A DNA stretch of 43,660 bases from Saprospiraceae bacterium. GTDB lineage: Bacteria > Bacteroidota > Bacteroidia > Chitinophagales > Saprospiraceae. Position numbers and translations under genes: made by a program. The stretch lies in NCBI GenBank assembly GCA_020630735.1, contig JAHDIP010000004.1:29579-73238 (forward strand), read 5' to 3'. Positions within the stretch are counted from its first letter, which is position 1. Every line of letters starts with the position of its first letter. Positions 42,657 through 43,660 of the stretch are shown piece by piece. Under the pieces are notes generated by a model. The model saw only the letters and a program-made list of their open reading frames with translations, did no database searches and was not told the origin of the DNA.

Positions 42657-43655
42657 ATGGAATACCCAAAATTGCGAAAAGATTTGATCGTGAAACTAAA
42701 TGCAATACAAAGCAAGGGATTTTCGTATCAAGAAATTTGTGATTTTGTAAATGATAAGCAAAATTCTTTTACACTTTTCAAAGACTTCTTTAGTCGATTT
42801 CAATCTAAACCCACTTTTTACAAAGGTCAAGCGAAGAAAGAGAAGTTACACATCATTTATACTTTGGTCTTAAATTTCTATAATCAAAATTTAAATGAAG
42901 ATGATTTTTTGAAAGAAGAACTAAAAAAAATTATCAAAGAAGCCTTAAGTCTTGAGTTTGAATCTTATATAGAAATCAATAGATCGCCTCGGTCGTATAA
43001 AAGTAAATTACTTAAATATTACGAGCATAAAAGTCCAGCTATATTAAGCATTCAAAATAATTGGTTGCATAAACAACAATATGAGTGGAGGTTAGATGTT
43101 ACGAATTATGGTTCTAATTTTAAATTATTAGAACTCGATATCGTAAGTATTTTTAGTAATAATGCTGTCATTAAAACAAATGAATATTGGAAACTCTTCT
43201 GGATTAATGCACCATTAAATGAATTGCAATATAAGTTCGAAGCCATCAATGCTCAAAGCTATTTACTCTCAAAAGATAAGGAGAACAACTGGAAAATTGC
43301 TGATAATATTTATACAGGAATTAGTAGTCGTATTCGACCAGAATATGTAAAGTATGAATCCTTGAAAAGGGAACTATCAAATAAACTAGATGATAATATT
43401 ACATATGCTTCTAGTTTAATAGAACAAAATAAATTACTAAATACTATAGCTTTTATTCAATTGTTAAAAGGAGAAAATCTTACCGAAGAAGATGCTAATG
43501 AGCTTATCCATTTAAAAGAGAGTTGTATCGAAAATCACCGATTACTTAATACTGATGTTGTTGACTTATCGACATTTAAAGAAGAACGTCGTGTCATCCA
43601 ATACAAAATAAAAGAATGCTTTAGAAAAATTGTTAAACAGATGAAACGTCCATGA
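42657..43655 (+). CDS. Unrecognised protein with possible N-terminal HTH, 332 residues
   Basis: I do not recognise this protein. It has no signal peptide or membrane segment. The N-terminal 50 residues contain KGFSYQEICDFVNDKQ, which could be a helix-turn-helix; a central region (about 115-215) is beta-rich with many aromatics, including a YEWRLDVTNYG strand; the C-terminal 100 residues are helical and charged, ending in basic KQMKRP. The helical tail and basic end would suit a DNA-binding or scaffold protein. It follows a strong terminator and a 210-bp spacer with repeats right before the ATG, so it starts a new unit. It is complete, stopping 5 nt before the window ends. Confidence 0.7.
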   Translation: MEYPKLRKDLIVKLNAIQSKGFSYQEICDFVNDKQNSFTLFKDFFSRFQSKPTFYKGQAKKEKLHIIYTLVLNFYNQNLNEDDFLKEELKKIIKEALSLEFESYIEINRSPRSYKSKLLKYYEHKSPAILSIQNNWLHKQQYEWRLDVTNYGSNFKLLELDIVSIFSNNAVIKTNEYWKLFWINAPLNELQYKFEAINAQSYLLSKDKENNWKIADNIYTGISSRIRPEYVKYESLKRELSNKLDDNITYASSLIEQNKLLNTIAFIQLLKGENLTEEDANELIHLKESCIENHRLLNTDVVDLSTFKEERRVIQYKIKECFRKIVKQMKRP

Positions 43656-43660
43656 TTAAG

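Noticed and set aside
1-43660. CRISPR array, tRNA, rRNA, prophage or integrase genes.
   Set aside because: No regularly spaced repeats, cloverleaf-like segments, rRNA-like conserved stretches or integrase/transposase motifs were seen on either strand.

Overview
The window looks like a chromosomal segment of a low-GC Bacteroidota bacterium. Several genes are preceded by TAnnTTTG boxes, the -7 signature of that phylum, two of them with a TTG exactly 20 nt upstream. Shine-Dalgarno sequences are essentially absent, and the S24 regulator, biotin carboxylase and degenerate Wzc-like protein are of types I associate with Bacteroidota. A Saprospiria-type relative is my inference only. I see no rRNA, tRNA, CRISPR array or complete insertion sequence.

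Region 1 (1-14.0 kb) is a surface-polysaccharide locus. On the + strand an MBOAT O-acyltransferase is followed by an SGNH-fold partner. On the - strand, reading from 13980 leftwards, lie a Wzz/BY-kinase-like chain-length protein, a Wzx-type flippase, a SAM methyltransferase, a glycosyltransferase, a 36-residue membrane microprotein and two tandem paralogous O-antigen polymerase/ligase proteins. Below these are a half-length TolC-like protein and a metallo-beta-lactamase-fold hydrolase. A 156-bp MITE-like element with 49-bp terminal inverted repeats sits between the polymerase genes and the TolC-like gene.

Region 2 (14.4-19.9 kb) has a protoporphyrinogen-oxidase-like FAD protein and a 1296-residue exported TPR/DUF3857/transglutaminase protein.

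Region 3 (19.85-32.5 kb) is a compact natural-product locus of two genes: a single 3897-residue hybrid NRPS-PKS and, downstream in the same direction, the Sfp-type phosphopantetheinyl transferase that would activate its carriers. The domain order is A-PCP-sulfotransferase-KS-AT-ACP-aminotransferase-C-A-PCP-TE. It looks like a self-contained line: one loaded acid, one malonyl extension left at the beta-keto stage, transamination to a beta-amine, condensation with one more amino acid, and thioesterase release. The sulfotransferase inside the loading region is the unusual part, and I regard this as the most interesting system in the window.

Region 4 (32.7-43.7 kb) is mostly housekeeping: polyphosphate kinase, a DUF72 protein, a GNAT acetyltransferase, a SanA/DUF218 protein, triosephosphate isomerase, an S24/LexA-like regulator, small hypotheticals, biotin carboxylase, a secreted coiled-coil protein with a strong terminator, and an unrecognised 332-residue protein whose start codon is preceded by an operator-like repeat array.
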